DNA of 47,353 nucleotides from Promethearchaeota archaeon (GCA_016839585.1 JAEOTZ010000025.1:1-47353); one strand, 5' to 3'; positions 33,284-41,275 are shown, counted from the stretch's first letter. Translations and numbers: made by a program. The notes: generated by a model from the letters alone, not told the origin.

Positions 33284-33781
33284 ATGGATAATAATAATTT
33301 TAAAGAAACCACAAGAAAAATTGCTCGTTTAATATTAAATAGTCAACAAAAAATGATTAGGAAGGAAGATCTGAAGAATGTATGTGGTTCTTTGGATTTC
33401 GAAAAAGTTTTCAGAGAAGTTGAGGAAAACTTATCCAAATTAGGTTTCGACTTATTTTCTACAAGTTTTATAGGGCAGGAGTATTATGTTCTAACTTCTG
33501 AAGGTAAGGATGATAATATAACCCCCTCTCAGTATGGAATCTTGGCCTTAATAATAACATTAAGTAAAGAAGTCGATGAAAATATAAAAATTAAAGATTT
33601 AAAAGAAATATTTGCTGAAGTTTGGGATACCGATGCTCAATTTCTAATTCATAGCGACTATTTAAGAATTTTTGATGAATTTGGAATAATTAAAGTCACA
33701 CCTTTAGGAAAAGCTACAATGAAAAATATCATAAAAGATTTACAATTGAAAAATTTACTTAATATATTCGAAAATGAATGA
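33284..33781 (+). CDS. MAGE/Nse3-like tandem winged-helix (KITE) protein
   Basis: 165 aa. The first winged helix (residues about 8-72: TRKIARLILNSQQKMIRKED, FREVEENLSKLGFDLF, EYYVLTSEG) and the second (about 80-150: SQYGILALIITLSKE, LKEIFAEVW, SDYLRIFDEFGIIKVTPLG) follow the layout of the MAGE homology domain of Nse3. KITE proteins hold the kleisin of Smc5/6, MukBEF and bacterial Smc-Scp complexes. The gene is directly downstream of an SMC-like gene, which strengthens the reading. The assignment is from pattern and still needs a profile or structure search. Confidence 0.7.
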   Translation: MDNNNFKETTRKIARLILNSQQKMIRKEDLKNVCGSLDFEKVFREVEENLSKLGFDLFSTSFIGQEYYVLTSEGKDDNITPSQYGILALIITLSKEVDENIKIKDLKEIFAEVWDTDAQFLIHSDYLRIFDEFGIIKVTPLGKATMKNIIKDLQLKNLLNIFENE

Positions 33782-33826
33782 TTTCTATAAAATTCTTTAT
33801 ATCTTGGTATCTACTTAATTATTTCT

Positions 33827-33851
33827 ACTTGTTGTTGATAAGACAACAAGT
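33827..33851. terminator. Nine-base-pair hairpin after the SMC-like operon
   Basis: ACTTGTTGT and ACAACAAGT form a perfect 9-bp stem with a 7-base loop TGATAAG, followed by TTCTTT. It lies 46 bases past the stop of the KITE-like gene and ahead of the Smr gene. It may help end transcription of the operon or mark a structured leader. The T-tract is weak, so a terminator is only a suggestion. Confidence 0.4.
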
Positions 33852-33948
33852 TTCTTTAAAACTTATATAAAAAAGATTTTATTTTCATTAGATTCATAAT
33901 TTATTTCATATATTTTTTATGTAATAATCATTTGATATATAGAAATTT

Positions 33949-34314
33949 ATGAGAATAGATTTACACGGTTATTCTTTAGATGATGCATTGGATGAAATAA
34001 TGTATAAACTTGATGAATGTAAAGAAGTACAAGATTCTATACTAGAAATAATTCACGGATATAAGCATGGTTCAAAAATAAGAGAATATATTCGATCTAA
34101 TAAGTTTTTAAATATAACGATCCAAAAAGGATTTGTTTTGAGAATTAAAAAACTCCCTGATCCAGGAATAACGATAATAGAATTGAGTGGGGCAAAGAGT
34201 CAAAAAAATAGGCTTTCTACCAATTACTGTTATAAATGTAATAGAGTTATGCGCCCTCTTAAATTATCTAATACTTTTGTATGTCCGAAATGCGGAGCAT
34301 TCAAAAAAATATAA
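33949..34314 (+). CDS. Smr-domain protein with C-terminal zinc ribbon
   Basis: 121 aa. The Smr (small MutS-related) core is present: MRIDLHGYSLDDALDEI near the start and EIIHGYKHGSKIREYIRS around residues 34-51, with the HGxxxG-type loop as HGYKHGS. Smr domains are endonucleases, and some cleave RNA on stalled or collided ribosomes. Residues about 93-121 add a zinc ribbon (CYKCNRVMR ... CPKCGAF). A broken second copy lies at 30308-30729 upstream of the SMC-like operon. Confidence 0.87.
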   Translation: MRIDLHGYSLDDALDEIMYKLDECKEVQDSILEIIHGYKHGSKIREYIRSNKFLNITIQKGFVLRIKKLPDPGITIIELSGAKSQKNRLSTNYCYKCNRVMRPLKLSNTFVCPKCGAFKKI

Positions 34315-34332
34315 AAAGATGATTTTAAAATT

Positions 34333-34761
34333 TTATTCCTCATTAGGAATTTCCAGATCCATTTTAAATTGCTCGAAGATTTTTTTAACTCTCTCTGCCG
34401 AAGGGCCAGTACCTCTTACTTCATTTTCATCAACGATTATCTTTCCATTTAGAATTGAAATTATGTTCTGATCTTCAATATAATTCACATGTCCTTTTGA
34501 AAAAATTGTAGCAATTCTATCTGCCAATGCTTTCATAGGGAAAGGTTCTTCTTCTAAACTTACAAAATTATAAAATGAATTTCTTATAAATATCTTTGGA
34601 AAGGGTTTATTTTTTTCATTTTTAGCATTGATAAGGATAAGGTTTGAATCTTCAGAAATTCCTTTTAATTGACCGACAAAGAATTTGTCTTTATCAAGAT
34701 ATACTTTTACAATCTTATCTATTAATGATCCTAATTCTGTATTATATTGTCTAATTGCCAT
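34333..34761 (-). CDS. Sm-like protein, SmAP3-like
   Basis: 142 aa. The N-terminal 75 residues follow the Sm fold: Sm1 as IDKIVKVYLDKDKFFVGQLKG then EDSNLILINA, Sm2 ending in KIFIRNSFYNFVSLEE. The C-terminal half (ALADRIATIFSKGHVNYI ... GTGPSAERVKKIFEQFK) resembles the extra alpha/beta domain of the archaeal SmAP3 group. Sm-like archaeal proteins form rings that bind RNA. It converges on the Smr gene with 18 bases between stops. Sm fold: clear; SmAP3 subgroup: likely. Confidence 0.82.
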   Translation of the reverse strand: MAIRQYNTELGSLIDKIVKVYLDKDKFFVGQLKGISEDSNLILINAKNEKNKPFPKIFIRNSFYNFVSLEEEPFPMKALADRIATIFSKGHVNYIEDQNIISILNGKIIVDENEVRGTGPSAERVKKIFEQFKMDLEIPNEE

Positions 34762-34825
34762 TTTACATCAGAACTTTTTTCTTTAATAATATTATTATTT
34801 TCTTTTGTTTTTATTCTTAATTCTA

Positions 34826-35041
34826 TTAATCTAAAATTACATTTATAAGTTCAGAAATGTTCTCACCAGTTGTAGCACTTGTAGTAAAAATTTTGAGATT
34901 TGGATTAATTTTTAATCCATCCTCTATCATCTCTTCAACATTTACGTCCATTACATCTTTTAAATCAATTTTATTTATGACTGCTATATCAGAAAACTTA
35001 AATAACATTGGATGTTTGCGAACAACCCAAGGATGATTCAT
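34826..35041 (-). pseudogene. hypB fragment (C-terminal third)
   Basis: 71 codons on the minus strand from ATG at 35039-35041. The product aligns without gaps to the last third of the complete HypB encoded at 39567-40223: KHPMLFKFSDIAVINKIDLK against KHPMLFKMSDIAIINKIDLL, then KINPNLKIF and TTGENI. Walker A and the metal-binding region are absent, and a TAA sits two codons upstream of the ATG. It keeps the NKID base-recognition motif only. The sequence is diverged from the full copy, so this is an old duplicate. Confidence 0.85.
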
Positions 35042-35751
35042 TTTACTTTATATACTATGTTCTTTTATAAATAGTTTATATTACTATTAATAATCTTTTG
35101 GAGGAAAATTAAATAATCTATTAAACCTTTTTTGATACTTGATTAGGACACGTTTTCTTCACATTTCAAATATAACTTCTTCATAATTAGCAAATTTAAT
35201 TTATTTAAAAATTCAATTGTCTCAAGGATACTAATTTGAAACTTTATATAAATATGAATAAAAAAAAACTAATATTTTACATCAAGATAAACAATGTAAA
35301 ATAATTTTGTAGTTAAATTCCACCCATTCATATTGTTGATGTTCGAGAAATTTATTCTTCTTCATAAAAAAATTATATATTTTCTCACACTTTTTATAGC
35401 TCTTTATTTACACCTTTTTAAGAATAAACAATACTTTTTAAGGGTATAAATCTAATTCAAAAGAGCTTTTTATATTTTAATGGATTAATGGATGCATTTT
35501 TAAGCAAATTCATTGGAAAAAGCATATTGAGTTTTTATATGTAAACTAACAAAAATCATTTGCAAAGTCAAACCTTTATACATTATTCAGATATTAGATC
35601 TAAGAAATGTAGAACCGAACACACAAAAAGATGAGCCTTCAGGACAAATAAACAAAGATTTAAGAATAGCGGCGTATAATTGATATAGATTAATTTTATT
35701 ATCATTTGAAAAATTTCTTGAGGATCAGTCTAGATTAAAGGAAAAGATTTT
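35042..35751. other. Gene-free 710-base stretch with degraded frames and one hairpin
   Basis: No convincing gene was found here. On the plus strand a short frame ending with PSGQINKDLRIAAYN (about 35590-35682) and a fragment MDAFLSKFIGKSILSFYM (35489-35545) look like decayed coding sequence but match nothing I recognise. A perfect 10-bp inverted repeat with an 11-base loop, TATTTTACAT/ATGTAAAATA, lies at 35273-35303. The stretch is very AT-rich and may be the scar of lost genes between the hypB fragment and the PIN-like gene. Confidence 0.4.
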
Positions 35752-36756
35752 TTAGGATTGAATTTTATCTAAATAACTTTCTAAATCATTAAAATTTGAT
35801 TTTGTTAATAAAATTGTATTATATAATTTATCTAAATTTTTTTTCTTTGCGATTGAAATAAAAAATCTTTCTCCAACAACATAATCACAATAAGGTATAG
35901 CAAAGGATAGACTGGCAATATCATAAATATCATTTTTTTGGATTGGACGATTTGGAATTCTATCCCGTTCACTAGTCAGACAAAAAAAAGTATATAATAT
36001 AGGTAATTCTTTAAAAAGTTTCATTATTTGTTTGAATGTAATACCTTGAGGAATTATCGCAGATGGAGGAAATCGATATTCTACACATAATTCTGCCAAA
36101 ACAGGGTTAATTATTTGCATTATATATTTAGCTATTCGAACTTTATGCCGATAATTTTTATCCTTAATCTTATACTCATCATTTCTAATTGTTTCTATCT
36201 CATTAACCATAGAATCAAATAATTTTTCATTTTTATTGTTAAAAAAAATAGATCTATGGTTTAGCATTAAGTCTAATATTGCTTCTGGAGTAGATTGGGT
36301 TCTCACTAAATGTTCATTCATCAATTGTAAAATAGAATCATCTAATTTATCAGATGTTAATCTGGGTGGAATTCCTTCAGCTATCAAAAAATGAGTTCCT
36401 TGACCAATTGCCTGCTCTTGAATATTAAGTTCAGAAAGCCCAAATATTTTTCTTATTAAATTTATTATTTCTACTTCAGTTAAATATACAAATTGTATAA
36501 AACAATATCCCTTAGAAATAGAAATCATAAATTTAGCTAACCTTTCTCTTTTTCCACTATCGGAGGCTTTATATAATTCCACCACGTTAGTTACATTTAT
36601 AGGAACAATAAGTTTATTATCATCAACAAGTCTTTTAATTTTTTCTAATATACGAACAAGATTTTTATCATTATTTATTCCGTAATGTACTTGTCCTAAA
36701 TAAATCCATATATTTTGATCTAAATATAGATATTTTGGCGGATTATGAGCATTCAT
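35752..36756 (-). CDS. PIN-like domain protein, putative RNase
   Basis: 334 aa. An N-terminal strand and acidic residue YLYLDQNIWIYLG, followed by NVTNVVELYKA and a C-terminal DIYDIASLSFAIPYCDYVVG with a further ERFF, give the spaced Asp/Glu pattern of PIN-like nucleases. The middle (about 110-260) is a helical insertion. Such large PIN-like proteins are frequent in prokaryotic defence and toxin loci, but partner and target are unknown here. It sits among decayed frames and near an AbrB-type gene. An 11-base tandem repeat lies 44 bases upstream of its start. Confidence 0.7.
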   Translation of the reverse strand: MNAHNPPKYLYLDQNIWIYLGQVHYGINNDKNLVRILEKIKRLVDDNKLIVPINVTNVVELYKASDSGKRERLAKFMISISKGYCFIQFVYLTEVEIINLIRKIFGLSELNIQEQAIGQGTHFLIAEGIPPRLTSDKLDDSILQLMNEHLVRTQSTPEAILDLMLNHRSIFFNNKNEKLFDSMVNEIETIRNDEYKIKDKNYRHKVRIAKYIMQIINPVLAELCVEYRFPPSAIIPQGITFKQIMKLFKELPILYTFFCLTSERDRIPNRPIQKNDIYDIASLSFAIPYCDYVVGERFFISIAKKKNLDKLYNTILLTKSNFNDLESYLDKIQS

Positions 36757-36800
36757 CGATTTTCAAATTAATAGTACTTTTCTTTAAATCATTTCAAATT

Positions 36801-36822
36801 ATTATACAATTATTATACAATT
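36801..36822. repeat. Perfect 11-base tandem repeat upstream of the PIN-like gene
   Basis: ATTATACAATT is repeated exactly at 36801-36811 and 36812-36822, in the leader of the minus-strand PIN-like gene whose start is at 36756. Each unit contains TATA-like sequence. It could be an operator for autoregulation or a duplicated promoter element. Confidence 0.5.
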
Positions 36823-36908
36823 CTTTTAAATATATTTTAGCAAAGAAAATAATATAGTAGCATTAAAATACTTTGAACACTATTCGGAAAGAAAATAATT
36901 TTTCAAAA

Positions 36909-36998
36909 ATGATAGGAATTAATGAAAAAGCATTGCATCTTGCTCTTCTTTTTGGATATCGTCCTAAAGCATTCATAGAAGAATTAAAAAAAATCTAA
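36909..36998 (+). CDS. Possible 29-aa peptide
   Basis: ATG at 36909 opens MIGINEKALHLALLFGYRPK plus nine more residues to TAA at 36996-36998. It has one amphipathic helix. It lies between the PIN-like gene and a broken frame. It might be a genuine micro-protein, or the start of a degraded gene continuing at 37004 in a different register. Support is limited to its codon use and position. Confidence 0.3.
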   Translation: MIGINEKALHLALLFGYRPKAFIEELKKI

Positions 36999-37066
36999 TT
37001 TTTTTGACCATTATTCCTTTTTTTAAAATTCAAGTAGTTTTAAAAGATTATACAAGACAGAAAAAT

Positions 37067-37477
37067 ATGAGGCGTTTTAAAGCATATGAAGAATTATATA
37101 ACCTCCGAAATAAAATTCTTAATTTAAGAAATGAAATATTAGAAAAAGAAGCTCTAACACTTAGAGGTTGGAATAATAAATGTATAACTCTACTTAAAAA
37201 TTGCTTATCTTTATGTAATATTATGGAAACACATTCTTTTTTAATCCCTGACTCTTCAAAATTCTCAAATGAATTCACAGCTCTATTCAATAATATTCTT
37301 TTATTATAAACAAAAATTCTTGTAGAAGTTGATAAGCAAACACATCATAGAAGAGATTCTCCAAATGAAAACATTAATAATAAAAATTCAATAGAAGATC
37401 GTCTAATTATTATCAAATCAGGCTTTAAAGAAGCTTATTTAAATTTAATAAAATCTATTGAGAATGTAATAAATTAA
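37067..37477 (+). pseudogene. Helical protein gene interrupted by an in-frame stop
   Basis: From ATG at 37067 the frame encodes MRRFKAYEELYNLRNKILN and on to NNILLL, meets TAA at 37307-37309, and then continues in the same frame with KILVEVDKQTHHRRDSPN ... LNLIKSIENVIN to TAA at 37475-37477. The downstream part has no start of its own. The simplest reading is one 137-codon gene broken by a nonsense change. The product is helical and charged, without a recognised family. Confidence 0.55.
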
Positions 37478-37590
37478 ATACCTCTGGATACAGATCTGCT
37501 TAAATTAGAGTAATTATATCCAAGGTAAAAGTCAAACACAAAATAAAGTCTATCAGAAGATCAATTTCTGTAAATTCACAACTAACCTAA

Positions 37591-37743
37591 CTCTTTTCAT
37601 ACCCGAAATCAGCTCTTACCAGTTATGCCCCATCAAGATATGAAATCATTAAGGAATACATTAAAAATGTTGCTAAATTTGTAATAATAACAGAATTTAG
37701 TGAAATGAAAAATGAAGGGATAATAATTGTCTATAAAACGTGA
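37591..37743 (+). pseudogene. Headless coding remnant before the AbrB-type gene
   Basis: A plus-strand frame without an early start codon reads SALTSYAPSRYEIIKEYIKN and then VAKFVIITEFSEMKNEGIII, ending in TGA at 37741-37743. It opens right after a TAA at 37588-37590 and overlaps the first bases of the AbrB-type gene. Composition looks like protein rather than spacer, so it is probably the truncated end of a lost gene. No family recognised. Confidence 0.35.
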
Positions 37744-37942
37744 AATTAGGAAAATCTTTAAAATAAGTAATAATATAGCAGTAGTAATACCTCCAAATAT
37801 CGCAAACGAATTTGAAATTAAAGAAGGTGATTATGTTTCAATAAAACTAGAAAAAGATAAACTTATTTTAAAGAAAAATAAAGTAAATTCCAATATTATT
37901 ATAATTCAAAACTCACTATTGATGTATTTATATGATGGATGA
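37727..37942 (+). CDS. AbrB/MazE-type DNA-binding protein
   Basis: 71 aa from TTG at 37727. The first 50 residues form the swapped-hairpin AbrB/SpoVT pattern: IFKISNNIAVVIPPNIANEF then EIKEGDYVSIKLEKDKLILK. Proteins of this type are transition-state regulators or antitoxins of the MazE/VapB kind. It overlaps the following gene by 11 bases, so the two are translationally coupled. That arrangement would suit an antitoxin-toxin pair with autoregulation by the AbrB protein, but the partner has no recognised toxin fold. Confidence 0.75.
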   Translation: MSIKREIRKIFKISNNIAVVIPPNIANEFEIKEGDYVSIKLEKDKLILKKNKVNSNIIIIQNSLLMYLYDG

Positions 37943-38600
37943 AATAATATTACCTAGAGATAATGTCTTTATTTGGCTCGGCTCGTTTGATAATAGTCAA
38001 GTAAATAATGTGTTAATTTTAGCCGGAGGTGAGGTTTTAATTTTAAAAGCCATAAGAAGGTTTGATTTGAACCAAGATCAAATTCGAAATGATCTTGAAA
38101 AAGAGACTATAGACGCTTTTATAGAGAAATACGATCTTATTGATGATATCTCGATTATAACTGAGTTTGTGGTAGATTTAAAAAATAATAAAGAGGATTA
38201 TAAAAGAAAAATAAAAAGTATTGTTGAAGATCTGAAAAAAGGAGTCAAAAATAAGAAATATCCTCCATTTACTGGAGTTTTACAGAATCTATATTTAGAT
38301 GATTTTTATCAGCTAACTAGACAGTATTTGAGAAAATTTTGCAAATCGCCGCCTTCTGAGCATTTAATTAAAGAACTAATGGAAATTCGTGATGAATGTG
38401 GAGGAAAAATTCAAGAAATTTATAAAACACAGCTAAAAGAAGAGGAGGCTAAAATAAATAAATTAAAGAAAACTATTGTAACTTCAAACTTTAATAAATT
38501 ACTGGAAATTAAAAGAGAAATAGACAAGATGGTAGATAATCTTCAAAATAAAATTCATTCTGCTTTAGGATTTGTTGAAAAATATAAAGAATTATTATAA
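37932..38600 (+). CDS. Helical partner protein of the AbrB-type gene
   Basis: 222 aa. The first 45 residues are strand-rich (NVFIWLGSFDNSQVNNVLIL then GGEVLILKAIRRF); the rest is helical, with a C-terminal coiled coil (about 165-222). No nuclease motif, P-loop or membrane segment was found. The start overlaps the AbrB-type gene (ATG at 37932 or 37935). Position suggests a regulated partner, possibly a toxin of unknown type, but function cannot be claimed. Confidence 0.6.
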   Translation: MMDEIILPRDNVFIWLGSFDNSQVNNVLILAGGEVLILKAIRRFDLNQDQIRNDLEKETIDAFIEKYDLIDDISIITEFVVDLKNNKEDYKRKIKSIVEDLKKGVKNKKYPPFTGVLQNLYLDDFYQLTRQYLRKFCKSPPSEHLIKELMEIRDECGGKIQEIYKTQLKEEEAKINKLKKTIVTSNFNKLLEIKREIDKMVDNLQNKIHSALGFVEKYKELL

Positions 38601-38789
38601 AAAGAATTATATTGCTATTAACTTAAAAACAATTTGCGTAAAAAATAAATTCTCTAAATGAAATTTTCTTTCTCTCTTTTATGAGATTAAAATTCTGGTT
38701 CTTCCATATACCATTACTATAATAATAAATAAATAAATAAAAATTTAATTTTGAATCATTAGTATAAGCACTTATTCTGATGTTGATTA

Positions 38790-39032
38790 TTGAATTATTT
38801 AAAGGATCAAGAAGTATTTTTTTATTCTAGAGGAATTAACCACCTTATCAAAAGAAATCGAGCTACAGTATTAAGTACTATAAATACTATCAGTCATCTT
38901 ATTTTATCACTGTTTTATTTTTTAATAGGAATAATCTCCGTTGATGTTTATTCTATTCATTTAGTTATTGGTATTATAATTATCATGTTAACTATTAGTA
39001 CAATAAGATTACTGAGATCAGAATATTTATAA
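38790..39032 (+). CDS. Small two-span membrane protein
   Basis: 80 aa from TTG at 38790; an in-frame TGA lies two codons upstream. A charged start (MNYLKDQEVFFYSRGINHLI) is followed by two hydrophobic spans, about residues 31-50 and 53-70. It lies in a stretch with decayed frames, so it may be a surviving small gene or a fragment. No family recognised. Confidence 0.45.
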   Translation: MNYLKDQEVFFYSRGINHLIKRNRATVLSTINTISHLILSLFYFLIGIISVDVYSIHLVIGIIIIMLTISTIRLLRSEYL

Positions 39033-39083
39033 GGGCGTTATTCAAATATTAAAAATTTAAGTATTATCCATTCCCTTTAAATT

Positions 39084-39570
39084 TTGGCGAAGACAATAGG
39101 TTTTATGAAATTTGTTAAAGGATATGTACTCATTGATAGACTTTTTCCTGATTTAGCATTTGATCCTCAATTTGAAAAAATCTTAAATAGCAAGGCCGTG
39201 AAATCGTTATTTGATACACGATATCTAAATAAATTTTTTGAAACGGGACAAATGATTCATAGTGAAACATATCTAGCTCCCGCTCATCTACTTGATGAAC
39301 TTTCAAAATCTTATGACTACGTATGACCTTCCTAGATTTGTCAGGGATGAAAAACATCTTCAACAAATGCTTGATGGAAAATTTTATTATAAAAGGTGAG
39401 ATGTGGATTTAAATCGGTCGTCACAGGGGTTACGTAATTGCGTAAACTTTTTTGAGACCCTCTTCAAAGAAGAAGGATTAGCAGCCCACAATTTAGAAAA
39501 CCTAACTGCTCTTAATTATACAGAAAATCAAAAAATATATAATATTATAAAAGAGATAATTATATCCTAA
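39084..39570 (+). pseudogene. Decayed gene with a frameshift and an in-frame TGA
   Basis: A first part (TTG at 39084, or ATG at 39105, through LLDELSKSYDYV) stops at 39324-39326. A shifted frame picks up with MTTYDLPRFVRDEKHLQQML from 39313, reaches TGA at 39397-39399, and carries on in that same frame with LNRSSQGLRNCVNFFETLF ... IKEIIIS to TAA at 39568-39570. Together this looks like one broken gene of about 160 codons. It converges on hypB with overlapping stop codons. Its former function is unknown. Confidence 0.5.
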
Positions 39571-40223
39571 ATTTCTAGAGCCTTAATAAGTTTTGGGATG
39601 TTTTCTCCAGTTATAGCACTAGTTTTTATGATGTTGAGATTTGGATTTATTTTTTTAGCATCGCTGACCATTTTTTCAATATTAACATCAATTACATCAA
39701 GTAAATCGATCTTATTGATTATAGCAATATCTGACATCTTAAATAGCATCGGATGTTTTTCGATTACCCATTCACCCTCGGTGATAGATACTATTACAAT
39801 CCTTTTTTCTGTTCCTAAAATAAAATCAGATGGACAGATCAAATTTCCAACGTTTTCAATAAATAAAATGTCAATTTCACTTAAATCATAGTGATTTATT
39901 ACTTGAGAGATATGATATGAATTTAAGGCACATTCTCTACCAGTATTAATTTGGATCGTTTTTACACCATACTGTTCAATCCTGTCGGCATCTATTCTTG
40001 TAGTAACATCACCATTTATAACTAAAACTTTATACTCATTTGAGATTCTTTCTACAATTGATTCTATAATTGCTGTTTTGCCTGCTCCGATAGCACCCAC
40101 AAAGTCAAACGCTCTTATATTTTTCTTTCTTAATAATTTACTATTTTGTGCAGCTAACCTATCGTTATTTTCAATTAAATCCTCATTTAACTCAATAATT
40201 TTAGAACTGTGCTCTTTAGACAT
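39567..40223 (-). CDS. hypB: HypB, hydrogenase nickel-incorporation GTPase
   Basis: 218 aa. HypB is the GTPase that delivers nickel to [NiFe] hydrogenases together with HypA. Walker A is GAIGAGKT (43-50); the G3-region IENVGNLICPSDF and the G4 motif NKID (170-173) are present, with a late SAITGENI. The metal site is altered: families usually have a Cys-His pair in a CHLDA-type phrase, but here it reads RECALNSYH, keeping C98 and C130 without the adjacent His. The N-terminal CxxCGC of some bacterial HypBs is absent, as is common in archaea. No hydrogenase genes lie in the window. Confidence 0.92.
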   Translation of the reverse strand: MSKEHSSKIIELNEDLIENNDRLAAQNSKLLRKKNIRAFDFVGAIGAGKTAIIESIVERISNEYKVLVINGDVTTRIDADRIEQYGVKTIQINTGRECALNSYHISQVINHYDLSEIDILFIENVGNLICPSDFILGTEKRIVIVSITEGEWVIEKHPMLFKMSDIAIINKIDLLDVIDVNIEKMVSDAKKINPNLNIIKTSAITGENIPKLIKALEI

Positions 40224-40321
40224 TTTAAGAATTTGAAATATTTTGTTAAAAAAGATTATTGAAAATAAAGTAGATTCCTTGATAATTTTTACGGATTTTA
40301 ATTATCGACTGAGTTATAATT

Positions 40322-41275
40322 TTATATCCGTCCAAATTGATATTTATATATAATATAAGCGCCTAAAATTCCCCCTAATTCAGGTAAATATAATAACAGG
40401 TATATGGGGTTATAATAAAATAAAGCAAGTAATAACCCAGGTATTAGTCTTATTAATATTATCATTAATAAAAAAGATCTTCCTCTTATTCTAAGTGGAA
40501 TAAAAGTCATTAATGCTGTAATTTTTCTATTCATTATTGGAAAAATTGAATAGGAAATTAAACCATATATTCCTCCCCACGCAAATCCAAAATATTCCCA
40601 TATATAATAAATATCTAAAGGAGCATAATTTATTAATGCCAATCTTAATAAAACAAAGAATAATGCTGAAAATAAACAACATACAACATAAAGTTTTATT
40701 AAAAACTTCCACCCATGATTTAATTCAATGTTTCTAGCCATAAAGTATAAAAAAATTAGCATTATGAATAAAAAGAACAATCCAAAAAAATCTCTAGAAC
40801 TTACGAAAAGCGCTGTGAAAAAAGTATAATATGTATACTCATAGATAAGCCCTGGCAAACTAAAGAAGATATGTTGTGGTCCTCCACTAGATAAAAAAAC
40901 TAAACTGACAATCGAAAAAAGAATAATCATCGCAAATAATATTTTAGTGTAATTATATTGAGGAGCTCCTCTATACGATTCTCTATGACTTCTCATTGCT
41001 TGCCTTCTTTGTTTTTCTTGCCGTTTTAAGTATTTTTTTAATACTCTAGGACCTTTAGTTAAATATTCTTGAGTAGCAGGCTTTTTTACAGCAACATCTG
41101 GATAACGTTTCTTTGATTCTCTTGGAGTGGTTGGCACAACTGGAACATGTTTTAATTCAAAAGTGCATTGATGATTCTCTGGTAAACGATGTTTTTTACA
41201 AAAAGTTCCCCTACAATATTTGCAAGTAAATGGTAGATAACTAATCTGCTCCCCACAAAATTCACAATACGTCAC
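40322..41275 (-). CDS. AN1 zinc finger fused to a pseudorhomboid-like membrane domain
   Basis: 317 aa. Residues 4-37 form a complete AN1-type finger (CEFC ... CKYC ... [12 protein letters not shown]). A basic linker (about 60-105) leads to at least six hydrophobic spans from residue 109 to 310. The spacing and the [14 protein letters not shown] and [11 protein letters not shown] phrases resemble TM4 and TM6 of rhomboids, but the catalytic Ser and His are not visible, so it would be a derlin-like inactive member. AN1 fingers are typical of eukaryotic ubiquitin-related proteins. A neighbouring gene has the same finger on a different membrane domain. Confidence 0.8.
   Translation of the reverse strand: MTYCEFCGEQISYLPFTCKYCRGTFCKKHRLPENHQCTFELKHVPVVPTTPRESKKRYPDVAVKKPATQEYLTKGPRVLKKYLKRQEKQRRQAMRSHRESYRGAPQYNYTKILFAMIILFSIVSLVFLSSGGPQHIFFSLPGLIYEYTYYTFFTALFVSSRDFFGLFFLFIMLIFLYFMARNIELNHGWKFLIKLYVVCCLFSALFFVLLRLALINYAPLDIYYIWEYFGFAWGGIYGLISYSIFPIMNRKITALMTFIPLRIRGRSFLLMIILIRLIPGLLLALFYYNPIYLLLYLPELGGILGAYIIYKYQFGRI

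Noticed and set aside
33827-33851. Hairpin as one unit of a CRISPR or other repeat array
   Set aside because: The sequence occurs once; no regularly spaced copies were found.
34187-34471. Plus-strand frame overlapping the Smr and Sm-like genes
   Set aside because: It is out of frame with the Smr zinc ribbon and runs through the 3' end of the Sm-like gene; no motif or start signal supports it.
39397-39399. In-frame TGA as a possible selenocysteine codon
   Set aside because: Some Asgards have selenoproteins, but the context (YYKR, stop, DVDL) resembles no redox motif, a frameshift lies just upstream, and I saw no convincing stem-loop; decay is simpler.
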